Source: Symbiodinium natans
Lineage: Eukaryota; Sar; Dinophyceae; Suessiales; Symbiodiniaceae
NCBI GenBank assembly: GCA_905221605.1
Contig: CAJNDS010001635.1
Coordinates: forward strand, 436,001-500,000
Reading direction: 5' to 3'
Length of the DNA: 64,000 bases
The position numbers and the translations under genes are program-made. Shown here piece after piece: positions 38,529 through 46,638 of the stretch (position 1 is the first letter of the stretch; each line of letters begins with the position of its first letter). The notes under the pieces are model-generated. The model was not told the origin of the DNA. It saw nothing but the letters and a program-made list of their open reading frames with translations, and did not search any database.

Positions 38529-39180
38529 CACTGTTTTGATTTAGCAGGCGGTGGTGTTTTGCAGTCTTTTGGTGTCTTGCTTTTTCTGTTAGTTGGACTA
38601 CACACCCACATAAACAATGGAAAGGCTGTTTTTCCTTGTCTCGTATTATGTCTTTGTTGTTCTCTCTGTATTCCTTATCTCTTTTGTGTTTTTGATCCTT
38701 GTTGTTCTCTCTATACTGCTTTGCTTGTTCTAGCAATTTCTCCTTGTTGGTGCTGTAATATGTCGCCTTATATGTTTTACGCTCGTCCTTATGTTCGTCT
38801 GCCCATGCTTTTTGTCTTCGTGCGATTTCTTCACTATTGTCATTTGCCCATTCTTTCTTGGTTCTTCCTGCTATATATTTGTTGACACACTCTTCATTTC
38901 GCTGGTGATGTCCTTCCCGAGCCGTGAGTTCTTCTTTGCAACTGCACGGAAAGAGTTCAATGAGTTCTATTTTGCAGTTTTCAGCACCGTAGTCATCAAA
39001 TATCTTGTATACTGTTGTGTAAGAACCTTCGTTCAGGTTCTTGAACTTTTTGTATTTGGCTTTATGTGAACTCATTCTGCTTGATAGTTTTTCAATCGTT
39101 GAGCCTATATAGCACATCTGAAAGGAGTTGTCTACAACTCTATAAACTTTTCCATTCTGATAATTTCTTTCTTTGGACAT
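38521..39180 (-). CDS. GIY-YIG endonuclease with zinc-finger tail, copy 1 (219 aa)
   Basis: A GIY-YIG-fold nuclease. From ATG 39180 the motifs are V-Y-R (residues 12-14, the GIY position), Y-I-G (24-26), a conserved arginine in S-S-R-M (R35) and the acidic R-E-G-H-H-Q-R segment with E-C-V-N-K. The K/E-rich middle is a charged helical linker. The tail has C-L-C-G-C and K-A-R-H-Q-K-T-A-K-H, a C2H2-like finger. The frame is open upstream to a TTG at 39204, but ATG 39180 is preferred because the TTAAAGA box then lies about 30 nt upstream, as in other genes. It is a paralogue of 43635-44249. Possible roles are resolving replication intermediates, homing or host-genome attack. Confidence 0.85.
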   Translation of the reverse strand: MSKERNYQNGKVYRVVDNSFQMCYIGSTIEKLSSRMSSHKAKYKKFKNLNEGSYTTVYKIFDDYGAENCKIELIELFPCSCKEELTAREGHHQRNEECVNKYIAGRTKKEWANDNSEEIARRQKAWADEHKDERKTYKATYYSTNKEKLLEQAKQYRENNKDQKHKRDKEYRENNKDIIRDKEKQPFHCLCGCVVQLTEKARHQKTAKHHRLLNQNSAK

Positions 39181-39209
39181 TGGTGAACACTGAATAACAT
39201 ACAAAAACA

Positions 39210-39220
39210 GTCTTTAAGCC
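39210..39220 (-). promoter_or_regulatory. Early-type promoter box of GIY-YIG copy 1
   Basis: ggcttaaagac on the minus strand about 30 nt before ATG 39180; it overlaps the gap to the polymerase stop codon. Confidence 0.5.
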
Positions 39221-39223
39221 AAA

Positions 39224-42200
39224 TTATCGTGAACTACAGTTACACCCGACACACCATGCTTCACAGTTATCTATATGATGAGCAGACATATTGTCTAACC
39301 TTTGAGCAGTCATGTTACTTGTTAGGTTTCCGTTCTTAATTTCAAACTCAAACCGACAACCACAATTACAGCATGTGTTCATCAGCCGTTTCATAAACCA
39401 CTCGTGGTTAACATACTTGTCAACGTCTATAACTCTATTTGCATTCACATCTTGTATCTGATAATTTCTGATCTTAGTTTCTATGTATTTTGTTAGTGTT
39501 TCCTCATTCAGCTCATTTTTGTAACACTCGCCTTTGAAAAATCTTACTTTGTTAAAGTCCGTGCTTCTGGTCAAGGCACACCATAACCATGCGCGCGTCA
39601 CTATGTTCTCCTTGTCCCACTCGTGTATTATGATCTTACCGTCTATTGAAGAACCCTGTGCAGAGTGGCATGTGGTGCAATAGTTGTATCTAAAATGTTT
39701 GTCTAAGGTGGTCAAGTCAGTCATATAGCATTCTTTGGATTTAATGTTTTCTAAGATCACTGTAGGTTTTAATTCCTTTATTCTGTATCTGTAGTTTACA
39801 TTAAACTTATTGTTTCCGAATTTCTTGTATAACCTACATACCAATATCTCACCAATTTCATATTTGTCCTTTTTGCCTAAATGCTTCCTTATATAACTTG
39901 ACACATTTAGACACCTCATGTTTGTATAAGCTATGTTGTGTAAAGCATCTGTAACATCGTCAGTAGTGTTGAAATATTTATATACAAACTCCTTAAGTGT
40001 GATTTTATGTATCCACATGTCGTTATACATTTGATCTAACATTTCTCTGTTTTTGTTTGCTATGGGGTCGTCCTTATGTCCTAGACGCTTACAGATTGTC
40101 AGCAAGATATTATGTTTGAAAATAAGGTCTATACATTCATCTGCATATTCGTCGGCGTTTCTTGTGTTTGTTATATCTTCGTTGACTGGAGGGAGTTGTT
40201 TTACATCACCAGCGCCTATAATTATTTTTGTGGGGTTGTTCTGGACAAATTGCCTTATACAGTTCTTGACCCTTAAGCCATTCATGTAAATCTCATCAAA
40301 AACTATACAGTTGTATGGACTGTGATCAAATTCTGGTAGCCGTTCACCGTCGCCCACTGGAATGGCAAAAAACTTATTTACTGTAACCGCATCATTTTTA
40401 ATGTCTTGTGAAAGTGAATTATTAGGCACAACAAATAATGTATTGTATCCTAACTTGCTCATATACTTAGCAATATGAGATTTACCTCCACCTGCGAACT
40501 TGGATCGTATCATAAAAGGGCTGTGTGTTACAGCATACTCTGCTATCTCCCTTGTGTTCCATTCGTCTTTTGGTGTGTATGTTTCGTTCTTGTAAACAGG
40601 TATGGGTATTAATGTATTTGGCTTTTGTTTGTAATTGTCGGCGGGTTCTACTATATGCTTGCCTTTCTCATGCCTCCATCCACCTATATGTTCGTTAAAA
40701 TCTAATACCTTCTTTGCAAGTCTGAGGTGGTCTTTTCGGATCACAAACGCGTCTGTTTTAACACTCCAAATGTCAACATGGTTAGATCTTAATTTATTGT
40801 AGTCTTGATGCATCTTGTGATTGTGGTGTTGGAGCAACAGCTCTTTTATGTATACATATCCGTTTTTCAACTGGGTTCTGTCGGACACCGTCAAACAATA
40901 GTGTTTGTTATCGTTTTCTTTTTGTTGCATTTCAAACTCGTCTGTGCTTATTTCTACCTCTTCGTCATAATAGGATGCAATTTTATTTATTCTTCCTCCT
41001 ACCTTGTGCTGATAATACAATGCCTCCCGTAAGTCATCAAAAGAGTAGCTTTTACTGGCGGTGTTCGTCATCTTCTCTAATAATCCAAAGTTTACATTCG
41101 CTATAAGTTTCTTGATCTTGACATCTTCAGGGTAACTATCAGATATGTCTGTTTGCCATAACTCTCTGATGATCTTTCTATAGTCTACCTTGAACACCTT
41201 ATAGGGTTGCTTAAAATACAGAATTTCGCAATCCCTGATGAACTCCTTTAAAAACATGCCGTATATTAGATTATATGTCTTGTTAAAAAACATGTTCTGC
41301 TTCTTTGCCTTGACAAGGTAAAGTGTCAGTCCATGCAGTTTACTATGATCATGCACCTTCTGATCGTAGGGTTTCCATACATCAAACTGAGTGAAAACTG
41401 GGATTTCTGAAATTTTCATATATGCGTGAGTGTGCGCCTTTCTGATGTCTAGCGACACACAACTCTCCGGCATGTAAAAATACTTGTCATCCTTATTAGT
41501 CTTTGGGTTAAATAAATAATACTGTTTGTTTATTTGTCCCACTGGGTTGATGGTTCTACATTCCTTGAAAAGATCCACATCTATCTCATTATAGTAGGAT
41601 TTATGCAAGGGATTAAACAAAGACTTGTTGAATTTGAACATTGCTTTAGACATGTTATTATAGATCTGCTCAGTTCTTACTGATATAGTGCCATCCATGG
41701 AACTGTTTACTAGGTTTTGCGTTTTGACTTTGTAGCGGATTATTTTCTTGTTGATCTTGAACCTGAAGAATAATTCGGACACTACACCAGCGCTAAATTT
41801 AACTTGGGGTGTGTATCCTCCTTCTTTACTTAGGTAAAACAATTCCGACAAGTCATTACCGTCATAAATTAATGTATACTCGTCGTGTTCTGTGTAACAT
41901 TTGATATCGTCTAAGGACTGGATCATTTTGCACTCAATAGGCTCGTCTTTCTCGTTTATTCTGTAATTTGGGGATGCTCTCACTGTGATATTACGTTCTT
42001 TGTGTGTTGTGGGTAAGATCTTTTTTAAGGCTTGTAGATTGTCATTTATGGTGTATATGTGGTTATTCTTTACTAAAGCATACAATGCTGGTATATGATG
42101 GTCCCTCTTTGGCGGGTCATAAATGAAAATGGGTCTGTCAAATTCGTTTATAATCCTCACTTGTATCTTGTATTTCTCAAACACTGGGATCATGTCACGG

Positions 42201-43123
42201 ATTGAGGCGCCGTTTGTTGTGAAATCGTCTTCCGTCTTGTTTATTAATTGCAGGATGCTTTCTTTGGTGAGTTTGTTTTTTTCTCTGCGGTGGTCGCCCA
42301 TCAGAGTGTCTTTGTAATAATCAGAGATGGTGTTGATCCAACACATCTTTTTTTCATAATGGTTCACCTTTATGGCTTCCTTGAAGGTTTCATGATGTGG
42401 GTCTAGTGGGGTCTGAATATATCTGTGATACATGCTTACATTCTCTGTGTTTGTTAGGTCTTCGTCTACTGGATCAAAATCTCGGTCTGTTTCTAGATTG
42501 TCTGCGTCTTTTATAACCACACATACGATATACTCATAAATATATCTCAAGTCCTCAGCCATATGAGGGTCTGACATTATCAGCTTCATCAGTCTTTTAA
42601 ACAGGAACCTATCGTCCTTTTCATACTGGAAAACCCTTTTATTTACCAGATCTTCAATAGCCTTTGTGGTTTGAACACTCGCTGTCTTGGGCTGAAAATA
42701 GACTGGTATTAACGGTCTGCCTTTTCTGTCCTTAAAGGATGTGTGTATTGTATCCTTATCTAATTTGAACTTGTAAAACATAATTGTTAATGAATACGTT
42801 TGTTTTTTTCTTGGGTTCGTTTTTCCTGTTCTTTTGTTTTCTTCTTTGGCTTCCTGCATTCGTTCGCCTAAAGGTTTCTTTTCTTCATGCTTTTGATACA
42901 CTTTGTCGTATTGTTCGTTTGCTTTTTGCTTTTGTTTGTCCGTCTTGGCATTGATAAAATTTCTTATTAAATTGTCTGCTGTTGTGAACTGTGCTATTTT
43001 TCTGTTTCTGTATAAATCTATGATGTTTCTGATCTTTGTTTTTGTGGCTTTGTTGAACCTACTCTGATAATTTTTAAATGTTGTTTCTAGAGCGTTTATA
43101 TTTTGCTTAATAAATTTTCTCAT
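39224..43123 (-). CDS. Family-B-type DNA polymerase fused to SF1 helicase and HNH-like module (1299 aa)
   Basis: The presumed replication protein. Residues 1-110 are Lys-rich. Around 260-361, C-W-I-N-T and later N-N-H-I-Y-T-I-N-D could mark a Cys-His (OTU-like) or degenerate domain. Polymerase motifs: A, S-L-D-I-R-K-A-H at 557-564 (D559); B, K-K-L-I-A-N-V-N-F-G-L-L at 671-682; C, S-V-K-T-D-A-F at 787-793, where Lys replaces the first Asp of D-T-D but the second, catalytic Asp remains (D791). Exonuclease motifs were not identified. Helicase: Walker A F-A-G-G-G-K-S at 876-882, V-F-D-E at 941-944, G-A-G-D-V-K-Q-L-P-P at 970-979, H-S-A-Q-G-S at 1153-1158, and A-L-T-R-S at 1183-1187. The C-terminus (about 1251-1295) has C-C-N-C-G-C and A-H-H-I-D-N-C-E-A-W-C-V-G-C-N, an HNH/treble-clef pattern. 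It is divergent from the 105-aa gene, with TTAAAGA boxes for both. Confidence 0.85.
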   Translation of the reverse strand: MRKFIKQNINALETTFKNYQSRFNKATKTKIRNIIDLYRNRKIAQFTTADNLIRNFINAKTDKQKQKANEQYDKVYQKHEEKKPLGERMQEAKEENKRTGKTNPRKKQTYSLTIMFYKFKLDKDTIHTSFKDRKGRPLIPVYFQPKTASVQTTKAIEDLVNKRVFQYEKDDRFLFKRLMKLIMSDPHMAEDLRYIYEYIVCVVIKDADNLETDRDFDPVDEDLTNTENVSMYHRYIQTPLDPHHETFKEAIKVNHYEKKMCWINTISDYYKDTLMGDHRREKNKLTKESILQLINKTEDDFTTNGASIRDMIPVFEKYKIQVRIINEFDRPIFIYDPPKRDHHIPALYALVKNNHIYTINDNLQALKKILPTTHKERNITVRASPNYRINEKDEPIECKMIQSLDDIKCYTEHDEYTLIYDGNDLSELFYLSKEGGYTPQVKFSAGVVSELFFRFKINKKIIRYKVKTQNLVNSSMDGTISVRTEQIYNNMSKAMFKFNKSLFNPLHKSYYNEIDVDLFKECRTINPVGQINKQYYLFNPKTNKDDKYFYMPESCVSLDIRKAHTHAYMKISEIPVFTQFDVWKPYDQKVHDHSKLHGLTLYLVKAKKQNMFFNKTYNLIYGMFLKEFIRDCEILYFKQPYKVFKVDYRKIIRELWQTDISDSYPEDVKIKKLIANVNFGLLEKMTNTASKSYSFDDLREALYYQHKVGGRINKIASYYDEEVEISTDEFEMQQKENDNKHYCLTVSDRTQLKNGYVYIKELLLQHHNHKMHQDYNKLRSNHVDIWSVKTDAFVIRKDHLRLAKKVLDFNEHIGGWRHEKGKHIVEPADNYKQKPNTLIPIPVYKNETYTPKDEWNTREIAEYAVTHSPFMIRSKFAGGGKSHIAKYMSKLGYNTLFVVPNNSLSQDIKNDAVTVNKFFAIPVGDGERLPEFDHSPYNCIVFDEIYMNGLRVKNCIRQFVQNNPTKIIIGAGDVKQLPPVNEDITNTRNADEYADECIDLIFKHNILLTICKRLGHKDDPIANKNREMLDQMYNDMWIHKITLKEFVYKYFNTTDDVTDALHNIAYTNMRCLNVSSYIRKHLGKKDKYEIGEILVCRLYKKFGNNKFNVNYRYRIKELKPTVILENIKSKECYMTDLTTLDKHFRYNYCTTCHSAQGSSIDGKIIIHEWDKENIVTRAWLWCALTRSTDFNKVRFFKGECYKNELNEETLTKYIETKIRNYQIQDVNANRVIDVDKYVNHEWFMKRLMNTCCNCGCRFEFEIKNGNLTSNMTAQRLDNMSAHHIDNCEAWCVGCNCSSR

Positions 43124-43152
43124 TATACATTATATAATATTATATATATTTT

Positions 43153-43163
43153 TTCTTTAAATA
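43153..43163 (-). promoter_or_regulatory. Early-type promoter box of the polymerase gene
   Basis: tatttaaagaa on the minus strand, about 30 nt before ATG 43123, followed by an AT-only stretch. Confidence 0.55.
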
Positions 43164-43198
43164 TTAAAATTCTTTTGATAATTAATCACTTAAGAACA

Positions 43199-43209
43199 TA
43201 CTTAAAGAA
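43199..43209 (+). promoter_or_regulatory. Early-type promoter box of the 105-aa gene
   Basis: tacttaaagaa, preceded by taagaaca and followed by a TATATA run; 27 nt before ATG 43237. With the box at 43153 it forms a divergent early promoter. Confidence 0.55.
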
Positions 43210-43236
43210 ATAAATATATATATATAGTATTGTATA

Positions 43237-43554
43237 ATGACATCAAAAAATCCCAATGACATGACTATGGAAGAAATAAAGGAGCAGATAGCAATCTATC
43301 AGCGACTGTATTACCACAGAAGAAAGCATGAGGAGGCATACATGCAGAAGAAGAAGGACGCATCGGAAAGGCACAAGCTAAAGAAACAACTCAAGAAATT
43401 TATAGAAGAAAACGCCATTAATCTGGATGAGGTGAACCAAGAACAAGTATTACAAATGATGAAAGAAAGAGAACCAACACGGGTAAAAGGTCAACGAGTA
43501 AAGTATGACATGAGTAATTTCAGGTTGGTCGTTCCGTGTGAAAAGGAATATTGA
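43237..43554 (+). CDS. Charged helical protein (105 aa)
   Basis: Unrecognised. It opens M-T-S-K-N-P-N-D-M-T and continues with a long charged helix (I-K-E-Q-I-A-I-Y-Q-R-L-Y-Y-H-R-R-K-H-E), rich in K, E and Q, ending in a short hydrophobic tail (F-R-L-V-V-P). It shares the divergent early promoter with the polymerase and is followed by a strong hairpin. A replication accessory or DNA-binding role is a guess from position. Confidence 0.7.
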   Translation: MTSKNPNDMTMEEIKEQIAIYQRLYYHRRKHEEAYMQKKKDASERHKLKKQLKKFIEENAINLDEVNQEQVLQMMKEREPTRVKGQRVKYDMSNFRLVVPCEKEY

Positions 43555-43587
43555 TTTAATTTTATTTTTTAAGATTAAATCAATATT
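43547..43587. terminator. Perfect 14-bp hairpin after the 105-aa gene
   Basis: aatattgatttaat (43547-43560) pairs perfectly with attaaatcaatatt (43574-43587) around a 13-nt T-rich loop. The stem includes the stop codon. Confidence 0.7.
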
Positions 43588-43595
43588 TTTGTAAA

Positions 43596-43605
43596 GGTTT
43601 AAAGG
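43596..43605 (+). promoter_or_regulatory. Early-type promoter box of GIY-YIG copy 2
   Basis: ggtttaaagg, 29 nt before ATG 43635; a variant ending AAAGG rather than AAAGA. Confidence 0.4.
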
Positions 43606-43634
43606 CTTACAGGTAAATAGAGGTAGATTAAGGT

Positions 43635-44249
43635 ATGCAGAGATACGAACATGGCAAAATTTACAAAATAGTAGATGTAGGGTTTAACAAATGTTATTAT
43701 GGTTCTACAACGGAACCCTTAAGCAAACGTATGGAACGACACAGGCGGTGTTACAAGCAATATTTAGAAAGTGGCAAGGTTGACACCAGTTCACGAATAT
43801 TATTTTCTGAATATGGCGTTGAAAACTGTAAAATCTTCCTTGTTGAGGATTTCCCCTGTGATACAAAAGAACAATTGTTAAGGAGAGAAGGAGAGTATAT
43901 AAGAAACAATGAATGTGTGAACAAGCAAGTAGCAGGAAGAACGCACAAAGAATACCATGATGAGTTTAAAGATTATCTCAAGGTGAAGCAAAGAGAGCGA
44001 ATTCAGCGTAACAAAGCCCAGATCAAAATGCAGAGCAAAGAATACAGAGAGAGGGAAAAAGAGCACATCAAAGAGAGAGGAAAATTATATTACGAACTGA
44101 ACAAAGAGAGTATTTTAGAAAAGCAATCTAAGCCGTTTTGCTGTGATTGTGGTGCGACTTGTGTGTGGGGTAGAAAAGCAAGACATTTTAGAACACACAA
44201 GCATCAGGAATACATGAAACAACTGCAAGACCAACAAGAAGATATATAA
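43635..44249 (+). CDS. GIY-YIG endonuclease with zinc-finger tail, copy 2 (204 aa)
   Basis: A paralogue of the nuclease at 38521. GIY position I-Y-K at residues 9-11, YIG position Y-Y-G at 21-23, conserved arginine R32 (S-K-R-M), then R-R-E-G-E-Y with N-E-C-V-N-K-Q-V-A-G-R-T, almost the same wording as copy 1. A charged R/K/E linker leads to the tail C-C-D-C-G and K-A-R-H-F-R-T-H-K-H. The two nucleases are clearly diverged, so this is an old duplication. The integrase gene starts 15 nt after its stop, so the two may be co-transcribed. Confidence 0.85.
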   Translation: MQRYEHGKIYKIVDVGFNKCYYGSTTEPLSKRMERHRRCYKQYLESGKVDTSSRILFSEYGVENCKIFLVEDFPCDTKEQLLRREGEYIRNNECVNKQVAGRTHKEYHDEFKDYLKVKQRERIQRNKAQIKMQSKEYREREKEHIKERGKLYYELNKESILEKQSKPFCCDCGATCVWGRKARHFRTHKHQEYMKQLQDQQEDI

Positions 44250-44264
44250 TGTCATGTTATTATA

Positions 44265-45179
44265 ATGAGCAATAAACAAGAGATTATTAGTAATGTGTAT
44301 TACGATCGCGCGGGATATGGGAGCAGAAACCGGACTTTAAAGGAAGCGCGGGAGAAAGATAAAAGCATAACTATTGACGATGTTAACGAGTTTTTCAAGA
44401 AGAACGTTGAGGCAAAAAGAAAACCTGCAGGACAGAACAGTTTTGTAGCACCACATTCGGCATACGAGTATCAAATGGACTTGTTTTTTATAAACGATCT
44501 GGAAGATCAAAAGTTCAAGGTTGGCATGATCATGATAGATGTCTTTGATAAGTTTATGCATGTCGTAGCAATAAAAGGTAAAAAAGAAGAGGATTTAGCG
44601 AGTGGTATGATTGAGTGTTTGCATAAGATGGGGAAAAAACCCAAGATTATATATACCGATGATGAAGGTGCTTTATCTAAAGAAGCTATACAAACATATT
44701 TAAAGGAGCAGAAAATAGAGCACCATAGGACAAGGGCACACGCAAATTTCAGTGAGAGGGCTATCAGAACTTTTAAGGACATGTTATACAAAAGAGTTGA
44801 GGCTGACGAGAAAAAGGGCAAAAGTAATATTCAATGGACTGACTATATTCACGAGATATTGCTGACATATAACAACCAGATGATACATTCCGCCACAAAA
44901 TTCACACCGAAAGAGGCACGAAAACCAAGTAATCAGTTTGCGGTCAGGTTGAATATTGCTAGTAGTGGTAAACGAAATAGGATATATCCGGATCTTGACA
45001 AGGGTGACGAAGTCAAGATATTCAGGAAGCGCAAACCGAATGAGAAGGAAAGGGTCGGAAATTTCAGTAAAAACGTTTATACTGTTGAGAGAATAGAAAA
45101 GAAATTTAGTCAAAGTCATTATTATGTGGAAGGTAACCCTGACCGTCCCTATCTTCGTTTTGAGTTGTTGAAAGTCTAA
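44265..45179 (+). CDS. rve-family (retroviral-type) integrase (304 aa)
   Basis: The enzyme that would insert the linear element into host DNA and make the 5-bp target duplication. The RNase-H-fold core has Q-M-D-L-F at D72, Y-T-D-D-E-G-A at D132/D133 and S-E-R-A-I-R-T-F at E164, giving a D-D-E triad with about 30 residues between the last two. The C-terminal G-D-E-V-K-I-F-R and Y-V-E-G-N-P-D-R-P-Y-L-R-F-E-L segment resembles the SH3-like tail of Polinton and PLV integrases. No N-terminal zinc-binding HHCC is visible. The gene lacks its own TTAAAGA box and follows the GIY-YIG stop by 15 nt. All key residues are present. Confidence 0.93.
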   Translation: MSNKQEIISNVYYDRAGYGSRNRTLKEAREKDKSITIDDVNEFFKKNVEAKRKPAGQNSFVAPHSAYEYQMDLFFINDLEDQKFKVGMIMIDVFDKFMHVVAIKGKKEEDLASGMIECLHKMGKKPKIIYTDDEGALSKEAIQTYLKEQKIEHHRTRAHANFSERAIRTFKDMLYKRVEADEKKGKSNIQWTDYIHEILLTYNNQMIHSATKFTPKEARKPSNQFAVRLNIASSGKRNRIYPDLDKGDEVKIFRKRKPNEKERVGNFSKNVYTVERIEKKFSQSHYYVEGNPDRPYLRFELLKV

Positions 45180-45208
45180 TATTCTTTAGAACTAATTTCT
45201 TAAGAAAA

Positions 45209-45220
45209 GTATTTAAAGAA
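45209..45220 (+). promoter_or_regulatory. Early-type promoter box of the 195-aa gene
   Basis: gtatttaaagaa preceded by taagaaaa; 20 nt before ATG 45241 and 26 nt before the in-frame ATG at 45247. Confidence 0.55.
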
Positions 45221-45240
45221 AAAAACAAGTTTATATTATA

Positions 45241-45828
45241 ATGAAAATGAGTGACAGTGAGTATGGAAGTGAAAGTGAATACGAAAGTGAAAGTGATGAT
45301 GAAACTGAAAACTTTTATTACGAATTAAAGAAATCCAATTATTTCAAAAACTGTATTTCATGTAGACAAGTTAAGAACAAACAACAAATCCTGCTAGATA
45401 AATGTGATGCCTTACATGATGTAACACATATGATTACAGACTACTATGGCTGTGATAGATGCTGTAAGTTAAGGAATTTATTTGATGACTATATAATTCC
45501 CTTTACTAAAGTATATGAATATCCAGAATATGATGAAGCTCATAGAATACTACGAGATTATGTAGACAAGGAAAAATATACACATGAGTTACACGTTGAA
45601 ATGAAAACAATGTATGAGAACCTAGATAAATTTGAATTCTATAAATGGCATCAGGAGAAAAAGAAATGTTTCAATGATTATGATTATTTTCATCATTATC
45701 AACGAGTGTATACATTTTTTCTTGAAATAATATATTCTATCATTGGTTTCAATCGCAGATTATCTTCTGACCATTTAAAAGAAACAACACGGTTCATACA
45801 GGAAATGATTGTATACAATCGTGTGTAA
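45241..45828 (+). CDS. Cys-rich acidic protein (195 aa)
   Basis: Unrecognised. Residues 1-25 are an acidic S/E/Y/D repeat (S-E-Y-G-S-E-S-E-Y). Two Cys pairs follow, C38/C41 (N-C-I-S-C-R-Q) and C71/C74 (G-C-D-R-C-C-K-L), spaced as in a zinc-bound fold. The rest is helical, Y/H/E-rich, ending with F-F-L-E-I-I-Y-S-I-I-G-F. The Cys layout links it to the 202-aa neighbour and to the smaller zinc proteins. Promoter box and 3' hairpin are arranged exactly as in the 202-aa gene, suggesting an old tandem duplication. Confidence 0.7.
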   Translation: MKMSDSEYGSESEYESESDDETENFYYELKKSNYFKNCISCRQVKNKQQILLDKCDALHDVTHMITDYYGCDRCCKLRNLFDDYIIPFTKVYEYPEYDEAHRILRDYVDKEKYTHELHVEMKTMYENLDKFEFYKWHQEKKKCFNDYDYFHHYQRVYTFFLEIIYSIIGFNRRLSSDHLKETTRFIQEMIVYNRV

Positions 45829-45870
45829 ACTAGCCTAGCAATTATATAACAGAACAAAAACTATAATGAT

Positions 45871-45903
45871 CATAATATTATTAATGATGTTAATAATATT
45901 ATG
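45871..45903. terminator. Perfect 13-bp hairpin after the 195-aa gene
   Basis: cataatattatta (45871-45883) pairs with taataatattatg (45891-45903) around a 7-nt loop, 43 nt after the stop codon. Confidence 0.7.
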
Positions 45904-45950
45904 CTCCATTTTATGAAATAAAATTCTTTAAATTAATATTCTTCAGAAAT

Positions 45951-45962
45951 GTATTTAAAGAA
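45951..45962 (+). promoter_or_regulatory. Early-type promoter box of the 202-aa gene
   Basis: gtatttaaagaa preceded by cagaaat; 27 nt before ATG 45990. The upstream words ttctttaaattaatattctt echo those before the 195-aa gene. Confidence 0.55.
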
Positions 45963-45989
45963 ATATTGTTTATATATATATTAGTTAAA

Positions 45990-46598
45990 ATGTTTAAATT
46001 TGGAGAATGTTGGAAATGTAACACAATCCAAAACAGCAAGATCTTAAATCACAAACTACCGTTTGACGTATGCCAACGCATATGTGAATATAACAAATGT
46101 GACACATGTAGGAACAAAATTGAAACAATGAACAATTTTGATGAAAGCTCGTATTGGTCAAAGGGCAACAAAGTGCAAAGAATAATTTTACATTTATTGT
46201 TTCGTAATTTTGACATTGACACCAGAATGGATAGAAGAAAGTATAAGAATATCATTAAACGGTCAACGAACCCACAGCGCAAGATCATGAAACAGTTTAT
46301 AAATATTTCGCATAATGTGGATAAAACAAGCTATACACTTTACGGTGTTTGTCATGTTTCCTTGATGTATAGTATTATTACACGTTTACATGACACGGAT
46401 AAGGTTTTAGTAGAAATAGAGCGATACAACTTAAAAACTGCAACATTTCGGTTCAATGGGTTTACTCTCAGTAAAGAAGTGATACTAAAAGAAATAATCC
46501 GTGAATGTTTTGATTTCTGGCTCGTTGGTTGGAGAGACTATTATAACACAACAACAGAGGAAATTATGGAATATGTAGATTATGTATTTTCATTATAA
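45990..46598 (+). CDS. Cys-rich protein (202 aa)
   Basis: Unrecognised. ATG 45990 is chosen; the frame is open a further 8 codons to a TTG, but the promoter box position supports the ATG. C7/C10 (E-C-W-K-C) and C37/C40 (K-C-D-T-C-R-N-K) form a paired CxxC zinc unit like that of the 195-aa and 158-aa proteins. The remainder is a helical domain with I-N-I-S-H-N and R-E-C-F-D-F-W-L-V-G-W. A perfect hairpin follows the stop codon. Probably an early regulator or host-interaction protein, by position only. Confidence 0.7.
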   Translation: MFKFGECWKCNTIQNSKILNHKLPFDVCQRICEYNKCDTCRNKIETMNNFDESSYWSKGNKVQRIILHLLFRNFDIDTRMDRRKYKNIIKRSTNPQRKIMKQFINISHNVDKTSYTLYGVCHVSLMYSIITRLHDTDKVLVEIERYNLKTATFRFNGFTLSKEVILKEIIRECFDFWLVGWRDYYNTTTEEIMEYVDYVFSL

Positions 46599-46604
46599 CT
46601 AACG

Positions 46605-46638
46605 ATCATATTATTATTTTGGATCTTAATAATATGAT
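46605..46638. terminator. Perfect 12-bp hairpin after the 202-aa gene
   Basis: atcatattatta (46605-46616) pairs with taataatatgat (46627-46638), loop 10 nt, 6 nt after the stop codon. Confidence 0.7.

Noticed and set aside
44265-45179. LTR retrotransposon origin for the rve integrase
   Set aside because: No reverse transcriptase, protease or LTRs; the surrounding capsid genes, ATPase and long inverted repeats fit a PLV.
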